Source: Schizochytrium sp. TIO01
Lineage: Eukaryota; Sar; Bigyra; Thraustochytrida; Thraustochytriidae
Direction of reading: 5' to 3'
Assembly (NCBI GenBank): GCA_004764695.1
Contig: SMSO01000033.1
Coordinates: 1,069,001 to 1,133,000 of the forward strand
Length of the DNA: 64,000 nt
The position numbers were made by a program, and so were the translations under genes. The notes under the pieces are model-generated. The model saw only the letters and a program-made list of their open reading frames with translations, did not search any database and had not been told where the DNA came from. Within the stretch, counting starts at the first letter, position 1. Every line of letters starts with the position of its first letter. Below are positions 11,552-21,999 of this stretch, piece after piece.

Positions 11552-12688
11552 TCTTCAATCGTAAAGGTGACTGGCTCAGGGCATGAGCACAAGAGACGTC
11601 GTTTTGCCCTTCAAGAGTTACCGATCTAAAGTATAGGTGTCCCTCTCATATATTAATGAAGGAGGACAATCGCAACCTCTGACTGTTCGTTTAGAATAGA
11701 TCAAGGTTAAACTCACCTGGGGGGTGCAAACCAGGGATTCCCTGCAACAATTCTAATAAGTTTGGCAAATCTGGCATCAAATATTGCTTGCATTTACTAG
11801 CGTGTTTCAGCCTTATAGCAGTTGCTCGCCAGCCTTGAATACCTCACTCGAGCAATCTCCTTTGAAATACTACCTGCACATCAACGCCTCAATACCTGTG
11901 AGCTCTTTAGCAACAAGCGAACTTATCTGAACTTGGGACACAATTCATAGTTGTTAACGGTCAGTGAGAGAAAAATAAGGGGAGGCAGGACAGAAATTAC
12001 CCAGTGCTTCTTTCTTTATGGTTACGCAATTCAGCTTTTTCAAAATGACAAAGACACGGTTGGGTTGGGGCTGTAATATAAAGTATAAAATATGCCATCC
12101 TCAGTCTTTTGAGGGTGGAGGTGAATCCAATTGCAAACTAGTTCTAGTGGTATCTTAAGGTGCACGGGGGCATATAAGAAGGGTTAAGATAAGACTAGCA
12201 CACCTATCTTCGTTTCCAACGGAAGTTTTCTAGTTTTGGTTTTTGTTCATAGTTACAAAAAGCAGACCCCCTTTCTATCATCAGCAAGCCTAGGTATGTG
12301 CCCTACTAGAGACTTCAATATGAATATGCCCATGCTTCCCATAACATGGCTGCAATGCGAGCGAATATTGTACTTCTTTTCTTGCTATAGTAAAGATTAT
12401 GGGCAGCCTAGTAGTATAGCTTTGATTATTCGCTTTCCTGCGACTCGTGCAAACTGTCGCTGCTAGAAATTGTGTAATTTTGCAAAATGATGATATACCT
12501 TGCAACAAATCTTTTCCACATGTAAGACAAAGCACCTAACTCAGTATACTCCCAAGTCACTGTGTTGACTGTAAAACAGAGAAGAAGCCATTCGTGAATT
12601 CCAAACTAAAGTTTATGGGAAGAATGGGAACATTGAACATTATTTGAGTAGCACTGCATTATCATTGCTCTTCAGCTGGCAGTCACGC
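11552..12688. promoter_or_regulatory. Shared divergent promoter region of the two channel genes
   Basis: This 1.14-kb AT-rich spacer separates the start codons of the polycystin-like (-) and TRPML-like (+) genes, so both promoters must lie in it. I saw no convincing RFX X-box or TATA element. Two small open frames (12236-12466 and the antisense) have no recognisable content. Confidence 0.45.
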
Positions 12689-15012
12689 ATGGGACTATGC
12701 GAAGCTAGGTCATTGGCAAAACATAACATGGCTTCAGGGCGACCACGAAGCAGCTCTGAGGCAGCAGCAACAGCAGCCGTGAGTTCTGCACCAATCGGGG
12801 TATTTGTCGTCGATGAAGGCGCTGAGACTGCGTTGAATAGTGACGCACCAGTGGGGCCGGGAGCGAATCAGGCAGAGACGTCAGGTTTTGGGGTTGCTAC
12901 GGATAGAAGGCCAAACGGAGGTAGAAGAGCGCCGAGCTTACTGCGAAGGCAGTTTCAGACGATCCCGGCAAGCGATCGTGTGTTTCTGTCAACTTGGGAA
13001 AAGTGGCTTGTGTATGGGAGAATCCCATGGAAACTCTTACTGCATGTAATTTTGCTCATACTCACAACATGGCAAATTGTACACATAAATGTACGCGATG
13101 CTGCCTATGTGCGGGCAGCCAAACGTAACTTCTACTATTACTTTTTCCCTTCAGACTTTGACTTCGAGGACCGCCAATTTTACCTCTACACCGTGGACGA
13201 GGCGCATAGCTCTGTAGAACGAGCTGTCACCAGCTTCGTGCGCATCACCACTACTTCTGTAGACCAAATTTCACATCCAGCTAACCCTGCTTTCTGTTTG
13301 ACTCCAGACAATTGTCATCATGGCCGACTTGAAGTTCTTCGGTTTGTTGATGATGACGATGATAACACAGGTGAAGATATCCCTGTATCTGAGAACCTAA
13401 ATGCTGCTGAAGAGGAAGAATTTGATGATATGCGCCTCACTCATACGACAAGAGAGACATACTATATTCATGAGGGATCACTTGGTCCGCTAAGCAAGGA
13501 TCACGGATTGCGTCCGGAAGCTCGTGTCGCCTCATACCTCCGCTCTGTAGTAAATATGAATTTGGTTTTCAGATTGCAAACTGAGGGGCCTAAAAATACT
13601 GGACGTGAGTGCCTTATTTGGGAAATTAGACTTTTTTATGACTTCCAGCAACGTGGCCAAATGGTTCTTACATTACAAAGCGCGGTTGCGTACAACTGTG
13701 CGCCCCGTCCAACCATTTCCTCGCTTCTTTCGCGTACAATCCATCTTATCGATATCTGCGTCATCTTCTTTTCAGCATGGACACTTGTACTCAGTATACG
13801 ATCAGTATATAATTCATGGTTGCTTTTACGACGAGCAGAACGCAAAATTGCAAGCGAACATAGCCCAACGCCTCGACGGCGTTCACGGATTATGGCTTCT
13901 GTTTTTCAGGACGCTTCATTCACAGCACGTCATGAAGGTGTAGACACTCCATTGCTCGTTGCAGAGTTAGGAGCTTACTTAGATCCTTCAATGCAGCGCC
14001 AACAGGAGGAAGATGAAGTCATAGGTAGTCGCCTTCGTGTTACGGCACCGGATTCCATGCCCAAAATTATGCGTGGCACCCTTCGATTTTCTTGGAGAGA
14101 TCGGCTTCGGTTCTTCAATGCTTGGTTTGTCTTAGCAACGACCGCATCGATTTTGAACATTCTTCAATCCTCTATTCGTCTGGCACGAACAGATGGCTAT
14201 ACGCCCTTATCAACTCGCGAAAAGTTTTTTGCTGGTCTTGGTTGCGGTCTCGTTTGGATAAACTCGGTATCCTTTTTGGCTCACCGAGCTCAGTACTTCA
14301 CTCTCGTTTTGACACTGAGTCGAGCAAGTAAGTTTTATTTCTCTTTTGCAGCTATATTATACGAGTGTTGTCATGTTGAGTCCTTTTTATATATAGTTTA
14401 AACTAACTTCGTGTCTCCCACGCACGGTTGCCGCCTATTGCAGTCCCTCGAGTCGGCCGTTATTTGTTAGGGGTTGTGCCGATTTTACTTGCCTATGCTT
14501 TCTTTGGCATGATATTCTTTGGCGATCATGTTGAGCGTTTCGGTTCATTCAGTATGTCACTCATCACTCTGTACAGTGTTTTGAATGGCGATGTAATTCG
14601 CGAAACATTCATGGATGTTGTAAATGACTATCCTGTTGTCACACAACTGTATTTGTATTCCTTCATCAGTCTCTTTATGTACGTTGTTCTTAATGTCTTC
14701 ATTGCCATTGTCGAGGAGTCCTTTTTTTCAACTCGTGCTGCTGCCAAAAATATGGAGACCTTTACAAAACAAGCCCGGGGACAGAATCCAAGAATGAATT
14801 CTCTTGGTTCAATTGGGGAAGATGAAGGCTCGACTCGAGCAGGTGAGGGGGCAACAATGCGCCGCCGCGGACAAGGTTCTGACGCTCCAAGACGCTTTCA
14901 GAGTGATGGTGATCTTGACACCCCACTTCTCGAGCAAGACAATCTCGAGGAGCCTGAGCAGCATCGCAAGTTGCAATGGCTTCGCACAGTACTAGATGAC
15001 CTAGAGGATTGA
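12689..15012 (+). CDS. Mucolipin (TRPML)-like cation channel, one intron
   Basis: Joining 12689-14327 and 14444-15012 gives about 735 aa. Mucolipins are endolysosomal Ca2+/cation channels. The TRPML signature is IPWKLLLHVILLILT at TM1 (about 112-135), followed by a luminal domain with paired cysteines, then the AYNC segment before TM2. The splice restores the S4-S5/S5 region LTLSRAIPRVGRYLLG, parallel to LTLRxALPSVxRF in animal mucolipins. The pore reads VLNGDVI against LINGDDM, so the second filter Asp is Val. S6 is LNVFIAIVEESF. The upstream frame is open to 12644 but first offers ATG at 12689; a second ATG at 12728 has a stronger context and could be used. The N-terminus is Ser/Ala/Arg-rich and the C-terminal tail is polar and charged. 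It is longer than the ~580-aa human proteins. Confidence 0.85.
14328..14443 (+). other. Intron of the TRPML-like gene (116 nt, phase 1)
   Basis: The donor is GTAAGT at 14328 and the acceptor is TATTGCAG ending at 14443. Retention causes a frame that stops at about 14401. Removal joins codon base 1 (A) with TC to give Ile and continues the conserved TM5 region, which strongly supports the junction. A nearer CAG at about 14352 would not restore the TRPML-like sequence. Confidence 0.85.
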
Positions 15013-15271
15013 GAATCGTCATCACAAGAAAATTGGCGAGTCTCTGATGACGACAATGTGTTCAATGTATATGAAATTCTAAATTAAAAAATCTTCTAAA
15101 CGAAAGAAATTTGAGTAAGCGCACAGATATAAAATTACCATCGGAAAATTGTCAAGTGTAAAATTCTTATCTAAAAGTTTTCAGAGGAGTGAATTTCACA
15201 AAAATTACGAATCCTAATTTGGTACCATCACATTCCAAAAATATACAATTGAACATATTATGACAGATACT

Positions 15272-16006
15272 TTAGCTCTTTCGGCGAGTCATGTGATCAT
15301 AAATTACGACTTGCAAATATTCGTCAGTCTGAATCTCTGTGCGTGTAGAATTATCTCCAGGGTTTGCTTTGGGGTCCACGTTGATAACTTTCCGATCGCG
15401 CTTGTTCTTGAAAAGCAAACCAGTTTCATTGTCTGCGATGACCTGGAAATTAGGTGTACTATTCGATGTACTTGTATGAGTTTCCCAGTTGTAGTAACTT
15501 AAATCTGTAGGTTTTGGCATGAGCTTCTTCTTGCGGTCGAAATAAGGTTCGAAATTTTCGGTCTTGAGGCGATGCGCAAAGTCGATATAGCCACTAACCT
15601 CCTGCCCTTGACCTTTGTTTGTCTTGTCACGAATGAAAATGATACTTGTGAGTTTACCATTTCTAACCAATTCTTCGCGATTTGCAAGAGCTTGCAAGAA
15701 CGGAAAACCGCTCAAATCCTTGGATGCAGATGCCAGCATCTTCGGGGCACTCTTTTTTTGTGAATGGCGTTCGCGCTCAGCTTTCTTGCGAGCCTCGAAT
15801 TCTTCTCTCTTTAAGGTTTCACCACTGCCACGATAGCCAAGTTCAACGAGCTGCCGTGCCAGACTCTCATCTTCTAAATAGTACTTGTCCGTCGTTGAAA
15901 TCTGCGAATCTAGATAGTCTTCGTATGTGACGAATTGCTCCAACGAGCCGTCGCGGCCACCAACAAGATCGCCATGCGCCCGTGCATCAGCATCATCCGT
16001 CATCAT
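15272..16006 (-). CDS. CFAP299: Cilia- and flagella-associated protein 299 (C4orf22 family)
   Basis: The 244-aa product matches the CFAP299 family along almost its whole length and at the usual size (about 230 aa). Signature stretches are TYEDYLDSQI and YYLEDESLARQLVELGYRG near residues 27-60, LKREEFEARK, SGYIDFAHRLKTENFEPYF, PTDLSYYNWET and VINVDPKANPGDNSTRTE near the C-terminus. The family is found in ciliated eukaryotes and is linked to axonemes and spermatogenesis in animals; its molecular role is poorly known. It has two consecutive ATG codons at the start and no intron. It is convergent with the TRPML-like gene (259-base gap) and divergent from the calaxin-like gene (668-base gap). This is the surest marker that the organism builds a flagellum. 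Confidence 0.95.
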   Translation of the reverse strand: MMTDDADARAHGDLVGGRDGSLEQFVTYEDYLDSQISTTDKYYLEDESLARQLVELGYRGSGETLKREEFEARKKAERERHSQKKSAPKMLASASKDLSGFPFLQALANREELVRNGKLTSIIFIRDKTNKGQGQEVSGYIDFAHRLKTENFEPYFDRKKKLMPKPTDLSYYNWETHTSTSNSTPNFQVIADNETGLLFKNKRDRKVINVDPKANPGDNSTRTEIQTDEYLQVVIYDHMTRRKS

Positions 16007-16674
16007 ATTGGTTGTGGCAGCTGGCTAACTCGTGATACTTGCTGTACGACACTAGCAGAGGGAAGGTAATACTTTTGAATTCACAAGTAATAACTTCCTG
16101 TATGCAAGAGCAAGCGACAGGAGATGTTCTCAGCCTCCTGCCACGCCCTTGCTTTCCAACAGAAGAACCCTGAAGCTCTAAGCTATAAAATGAGTATGCA
16201 CGCCAAGACAAGTTTGAGTGAGAGCTTATTACAACCAATCTTCTTTACCAGACCTAAACTCTCCTTATTATTCTCTGGATCAATTGCGCCGCTCAATTGG
16301 TTCATTTAAGAAAATAAAATATAAGCCACTTCAAAGGTATTAGTAAAAGCTCAATTACTAGAGTGTCCAGCCATTCTCACTTGGCAAGTGCACACCTTCA
16401 GCTATTGATGAATTTTATTGTTTGTGAACGGATGTCTGCGGAACTCATTTAAAATGGGTTCCGCAAAGCGAAAGTCCGCGCCGATTAAAAGAGAAGACTC
16501 GGCGTGCTCGTTCGTGGGGCATGCTGATGAGGCACCACGTTAATAGGTTGCTTCTGTTGGCGATCAAGCTTGCGAAAGATTAAAATTGACATCGAAAAAC
16601 TTAATTTTAATATCTAGCCTAGAGACAAACTAGTTGGAGGCCACTTTGCGAAGAGGTGGTGCTGGGCATCAAGG
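16007..16674. promoter_or_regulatory. Shared divergent promoter of CFAP299 and the calaxin-like gene
   Basis: Two cilium-type genes start from opposite sides of this 668-base spacer. It contains a strong inverted repeat at 16437-16465 and a second stem at about 16477-16506, described separately. No clear RFX X-box was found by eye. Confidence 0.5.
16437..16465. promoter_or_regulatory. Near-perfect inverted repeat (14-bp arms) in the divergent spacer
   Basis: The arms start TGCGGAAC and end GTTCCGCA. The inner part CATTT/AAATG pairs as well, leaving one G-T wobble and almost no loop. Twelve bases further on, CGCCGA and TCGGCG form another 6-bp stem (8 with a wobble) around a 14-base loop. It could be a dimeric transcription-factor site, a 5' UTR hairpin of the calaxin-like mRNA, or part of a small RNA. 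Its function is unknown. Confidence 0.5.
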
Positions 16675-18006
16675 ATGAACCACGATGGGAAGCCACTTCT
16701 TACAGATGCCCAGCTGGTAAGACTGAAAGGCCGGACATGCAGATCGCCGAATAAGAGCTATGAGGCATCATTTCGGCCTCCGCGAAGACCTCATGCAAAT
16801 CATACGACTGGGATTTATCGCCGGCAAAGTCCAAGAGCTGATGGTTTAAGTACACAGAGAAAACCTTGGGCTGCCTCCGGGAATCATTCATTGCTTCATA
16901 GAGATAATGTACCTGGTGAGGAAGATCTATCGAAAAATATCGCCGCAAAATTCACACAGAATTGGCGCCGTAAACTTCAAAGCATCACAAAACTCCCTGA
17001 GCTTTCTGTCGCTCAAAAAAATATCCGTCGGGAGGCGATTAAACCTAGGACACGGATCGAACGTCATGACGTGGTATCTCAGGCCAAACCAAACCACTTG
17101 GCTTCGGAGATTAGTGCAATTCATGGATTCTTACGCCAACAAGATGTGCATGAGCTTATTCATTCAACAAATTACACAGAAAGAGAACTCTACAAATTAT
17201 TTAATCGATTCAAGGCGTTAGCAGCTCTGTCCTCTACACCTACTGGAATAGACAAAGATACATTTCGGCGCGGTGTGCCAATGCTCAGTGTGGAAGACAA
17301 CCTTTTTGTTGATCGTGTTTTTGAGGTTCTTGATGAGGATGGTAAGTTATCATGCGCCCTTTCAATCTTGCAATGTCAGCTAATCACTAACACTTTCTCA
17401 ACGCGACTTTAATGTTACATTGCAAGGTTCTGGAATTATTGACTGGAATGAGTTCGTAGAGGCCATGTCCTCGCTTGAAAAGGGCTCAAGGGAAAAACGA
17501 ACAGACTTTTTATTTCGAGTCTACGATATTGACAAGGATGGCGGTATTACTCGTGATGAGCTAGGCCAATGTAAGTTGTTTGGGTAGGCACCCTCTGGAA
17601 GGCGGTGTGAAGAGAAACTAACTTTGCTAAGTTGGTCTCACATAACTGAAATGTTGGGAAATTGTTTATTTTCTTTTTGGTTGTTTGTTTCACGGGCGAG
17701 TATCAATAAAAATTTATAGTTTTCTTAAGTAGTCTCATGGTTGAGGTTGATGATACGATCCGTGAAGTTTCTGACTACTTTGTGCAGCAAGTCTTTGAGG
17801 AAATCGACCTTGATAAAAATGGATCTATGACTGTAGAAGAGGCTATTCGATACATCCGCCAGCATCCAGAAGCCAAAGACATCTTTGGTATGTTTGGACG
17901 TAGTATGGCCTCTGAAGATGCTGGCGACGCTGGCGATTTTTTGAGTCAAAAGCGACACCAGGACAAGAAACTTGGAGTAAAAAGTGGTGACGATGATGAC
18001 GACTAG
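16675..18006 (+). CDS. Calaxin/EFCAB1-like EF-hand calcium-binding protein, two introns
   Basis: Joining 16675-17341, 17427-17570 and 17720-18006 gives 365 aa. Three canonical EF-hand loops are present: 220-231 (starting DEDGSGIIDWNE, split by intron 1), 256-267 (DIDKDGGITRDE) and 300-311 (DLDKNGSMTVEE). The order and the lead-in helix (YTERELYKLFNRFKAL) match EFCAB1/calaxin and the wider calcineurin-B/NCS group. Calaxin binds outer-arm dynein and makes flagellar beating Ca2+-sensitive. Unlike the ~210-aa animal protein it has about 150 extra basic, Arg/Ser/Pro-rich N-terminal residues and a C-terminal Asp run. No N-myristoylation motif is present. The head-to-head position with CFAP299 supports a flagellar role. 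A different EF-hand subfamily remains possible. Confidence 0.82.
17342..17426 (+). other. Intron 1 of the calaxin-like gene (85 nt, phase 1)
   Basis: The donor is GTAAGT at 17342; the acceptor ends TTGCAAG at 17426. Splicing completes the first EF-hand loop, with Gly-Ser-Gly following Asp-Glu-Asp. Earlier AG choices introduce stops, so the junction is well determined even though the acceptor is AAG and not CAG. Confidence 0.85.
17571..17719 (+). other. Intron 2 of the calaxin-like gene (149 nt, phase 1)
   Basis: The donor is GTAAGT at 17571; the acceptor ends ATTTATAG at 17719. The join gives DELGQFFLSSLMVEV, a natural helix between EF-hands 2 and 3, and keeps the frame open to 18006. Confidence 0.8.
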
Positions 18007-18718
18007 ATTAGATTTAGAAATCGCTTTTTGAAGTATAAACAATAATCTTGCAAAAAGAAAAAGGTGGATGGGGCGAGTCTCTCACTATTTCATCCTTTTA
18101 ATCGAAGTCACAGTCTAATTATTTATACATCCCCGATACTTGTTTCTGGCCGAATGGAGTGACAAGACACTCTGAAGCTTTAAAAAATGAATAAAGAGAT
18201 GGATGGCGTAAAATTGTGCAAGGGAAAGAAGAATGATTAGAGAATATAGAAAAATTGAGGTAGTAGTTTTTATATACGTTTAAAGAGTTACACAACGAGT
18301 TTCCAGCTGTAAAAGCACTCATTTCTGCGCAGAAAGAGCGCGACACACACGCCTAATGGTAGAACTGTAAATATTCAATGTTTGACGTGACGGCTAGACT
18401 GTAAATTGGACACTGAAGATGACCATTACAGCAGAAGCTTCCGCCAAGACATGAACAATTGTAATTTTCGCAACGGTGAGGGTTTTGTGCTGCAACGCGC
18501 AGGTCAAATCCTTTGTGAGTGGGGCATCTTTGTCTGCTTGATATGAGGGGAAAGACCACTATTGGTGATGCCCATGAACAAGAGGAAAGGGGATTCTGAC
18601 AATGCAATGTAATGTCAACATCGAACTAAACCGTATTCCCTTTTGCGCCACTCCCCCCCTAAAAAAATAAAAACATGACTGGCTGCTTTGTGAAGGAGAA
18701 AATTCATAATTCATACAC
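18007..18718. other. Convergent intergenic region
   Basis: This spacer carries the 3' UTRs of the calaxin-like gene and thioredoxin. It is AT-rich with small runs of C and A near 18655-18668. The open frames are short and unrecognisable. Confidence 0.45.
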
Positions 18719-19036
18719 TTAGTTCTTAAGGGCCTGGAGAGCAGCAAGAATGCTATCCCTGGAGGCACCAGTCACACGCTGAACACTCTCGCCCTTCTTA
18801 AAGGCAATGAAGGTCGGCACGGCGTTAACCTGGTAGGAGCTGGCGTCCTCCTCAGCCTCGTCAATGTCGAGCTTAATGAACTTGATGCCCTGGAACTCCT
18901 CCTTCTTGGAGAGCTCCTCAAAAAAAGGGGCAATGTGCTTGCAGGGGCCACACCAGTCAGCCGTAAAGTCCACAATAACGAGCTCGTTGTCCTCGAGCAC
19001 AGTGGCGAGCTCGCCGTCTTCCTTGATAATCTGCAT
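18719..19036 (-). CDS. Thioredoxin (cytosolic, h-type size)
   Basis: The 105-aa single-domain protein reduces disulfides in target proteins and is itself recycled by thioredoxin reductase. The active site WCGPC is at residues 28-32, the cis-proline at 74 (AVPTF), and the FTADWCGPCK context is classic. There is no targeting extension, so it is probably cytosolic. Codons are strongly biased to C- and G-ending forms (CTC, GTC, AAG), as in the GAPDH gene and unlike the channel genes, suggesting high expression. The start is ATG preceded by ACCAAG. Confidence 0.97.
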   Translation of the reverse strand: MQIIKEDGELATVLEDNELVIVDFTADWCGPCKHIAPFFEELSKKEEFQGIKFIKLDIDEAEEDASSYQVNAVPTFIAFKKGESVQRVTGASRDSILAALQALKN

Positions 19037-21999
19037 CTTGGTGTAAGGTGAACTTGCTAGTTTCTATTTCCGCGCACCACAACGAACATCCTCAGTTAGC
19101 CTTTGGAATCTCTTCCCCTTCGCCACGTCAAATGTGTCTGCGTCCAACTTACGTTGCCTCAAATATACGTTTCGCAATCCTTTTGGGTTTTGCTTTTGTC
19201 TGGCCTCGAATAATCGCACTTTCGCTCAATCTTATCTTTACTATCGTCCTTAGCGCTCCTTTCTTCTAATTATCCTTCGGGAATATCCGACGGCACTACC
19301 AAATTACTGCTACCATTCCTTATAGGTAGAAAGAACCCACAAGTTCTTTCTTACCGGTTTGGCCGATAGTATACCACCTCCTATAGTCTACTTTCCCCGC
19401 ATTTGATCGACTGTACGGAATCCAATAACTCCCTTTGGGCCCATCCGCAAAGTCGCCTATACGAAGAAAGGCGGTACTTCAGGGTTTCCCCGACGCAACC
19501 TTCTTCTTTTACGTGCCCGTAGGACTGGATATCTAGCTGCTACCATTCAGGCCTCCGGATCGTCGGCGGAACCCTTTCTGCGCCCCAATTCTCCGGCCGG
19601 ATCGATCGAAGAAAGCTCGAGCAAGAGTCAGCCCGCCCCGAAGGCTTCGTTCTCCAGGCCGCGCGAGAGCTGCGCTGCAGCCTTCCTTCGAGGAGTTGTG
19701 GCCTGGGCGAGAGCTGCCTACCTGCGAGTGAGGCGCCTTTCTCTTCCCGCTCCGCTCCTTGCTCCAAACGGCCTCCAGAAGGGAAGTGGCGTGAGGTGAA
19801 TAAATCTATGTCGATCCATTCATAGCACACAAACAATTTTTTGTTCCATTCAAATTATCATTTGTTCACAAAAGAGCGCTGTTCCATTTAGTTTCTATCT
19901 ACCAAATCATAGTATATAGACTACCAGTGATAGTAGAGGTGCTAACCACAGTAATGACTAGTGCCAAAGGGCTAGCTAGGGATCGGCTAGGCAAAAGTAT
20001 AGGCGTGGGGCAAGGCCCATTGAGTTGGAACGAACTGCGTTTATTACTGTTCTTATTAAACCTCGAATTCTAAATACGCGGAATGAAGAAAGAAAGATAT
20101 GAATAAATAACTTAAATAGCTTTGAAAAAGATAGAAATATTGATTAATCAATCGATCGATCGATCAATCAATCATTCTAAATCATCGACGCCCTTTGGCT
20201 CAATAAGTCCTTCCCCTCCGTCCCAAGCCGCACACGGGCGACGTCCTCGGCAGATTTGGCGAGCGAACAGCAGCTGGCTCTCGCGGACCGAGGTCGTCCA
20301 GAAACACGTGGGCCTGGAGTTGAACTCATGGTGGAGGCGAGATAGCTACAGATCATAAAATTCGTTCTCCAGACCTCCGTTCTCTCGCGCGCCTTTCAAG
20401 AAGCGAACGGCACCGCAGCAGAAGCTTCTTGCATGACTCTGGAACAGCCTGCGCGAGTGAGGCGTTCGAGTTCCTCGAGCTCAACGTTGGAAACCCAGAG
20501 CCAGCCTGGGAAAACTCTCGAGTTCTCGATGTCGTCAATGAAGAAGTGCTCAAGAAGTGCTCAAGAAGAAGTCGTACTTGCGGATTATTATCTTTTGTAG
20601 GTACATAGTATATATATATATATATACCGCATAGAGAGATGCCTCTGTTATTTAATTCAAGTTTTAACTTTAATTTTAATTAAAAAAAAGAAAAAGAAAA
20701 AAGACAATATTTGATGTATGATGAAATAGAAATTGGGGTGTGCGCTCCTCCACGACTTATCGCGGCATAATTCCAAGTGGGCAAGGTAAACTTCAAGTTG
20801 GCCAGTCATATTTTTGTTTTGGGCACGCTGCAGAACCACGCTTTCATACGCTAGGCTTTCCGAAAGGAGTGCTCTGATTTCGAACCCATTTTGCAAGCTC
20901 TTCAGAAGGTGTGTATGTATGTATGCTGGCATCATCTACCTATACTATCCCAGTAGATGGGGTAGTCCTAATTTTAAAATTAAGTGCGCACGTGAATCAA
21001 TCGGCACAACTTGAAGAAGTGCCTCTTCAAGCTTTTGACTTTGTGAAGAAATCTAATCTATAGAAAGTTGAACTTCAAGTTATCTTACGTCGAGTTCTCC
21101 AGATTGTTTCCTCGACGATCTGAATCTCTGGTGACTGGTTGGCCTGATTGGCCACGTCAGCGGACTCTGTTCTGTTCTGCGCCATCAGAAAGTTTGCACG
21201 TGCAGGGGGATGAAGATGAGTGCCCGCCCGTTCAATGGTGATAACCAAAAAGGATCAAAATGATTTACACACAGGCCCAAGCGGTTCTCCGGTGTGGTCT
21301 CTAAATTGAATCGGATGCTCTTCTCTAGAGGGAGTTCCTGCGGCACCAAGTATTTAGTACACTGTAGTCCATGTGGCTTATTAGAAAAGAAACTGGGCCT
21401 CAGCACTGGCATTTTCGCGTTAATACTGTACTTCAGTGAAATCTTGGAAGCCAACTCTGCACGCTTGGGTAGTGAAGAGAGTTGAAAAAAGTTTGGGACT
21501 TACTTGCGAGCCTGTAGCCAGGCTGCAATCTTCAATCGAGCTCAGGCTTTAAGAAAGGTTCCGGACGAGAGGCGAATAGAATCTGGAGCGAGAGTTTGTC
21601 ATCACATTACAATACATTACATAATCCATGTTCTAGTAGGAGGTGTGGGCTTTCTGGATAAATCCGCTTTAATCGATGCCACACTGTCGGTTTGCCAAAG
21701 GACTTGCTCGCAAGCGCAGAGGTCTTCACCAAATCCAAAGAGGTGAAGCAGCGTCTTATGTGAAGATCTTGATGAGTGCCGATAATGGAAAGGAACAGGG
21801 GGCTTTTCTTATGTAGGAAATATAAACATTTGAGCTCAATCGAGCACACCATACTACTCTGATGTGTCCTGGTACGAACTAAAGCAACACACTTATGGTA
21901 CTGTGGCTCATGGATCCCGGCATGGCAAGCCTGCCTGTATGTAAATAAAAATACAATTGTATTTAGAATCTATTGCACATGATTATGTTTACTCTCCTA
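19037..21999. other. 3-kb spacer with GC islands and small repeats; no clear gene
   Basis: Just right of 19036 is the thioredoxin promoter/5' UTR. GC-rich islands sit at about 19540-19800 and 20200-20560. Small repeats are GATC/AATC units at 20143-20173 and a TA run at about 20608-20626. A minus-strand ATG frame at 20657-20935 (92 codons) has a plausible helical middle (LLSESLAYESVVLQRAQNK) but ends in a Phe/Lys tract from AT-rich DNA and matches nothing I know. No tRNA was seen. Confidence 0.45.

Noticed and set aside
16501-16545. Box C/D snoRNA suggested by a TGATGA string near the hairpins
   Set aside because: The base before the box is not a purine as required and no convincing box D or terminal stem was seen.
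16007-16674. RFX X-box promoter for the ciliary gene pair
   Set aside because: No sequence near GTTGCCATGGCAAC was found by eye; only weak half-sites.
20814-20935. tRNA gene on the minus strand suggested by a GGTTCGAAATC string
   Set aside because: No acceptor, D or anticodon stems could be formed around it.
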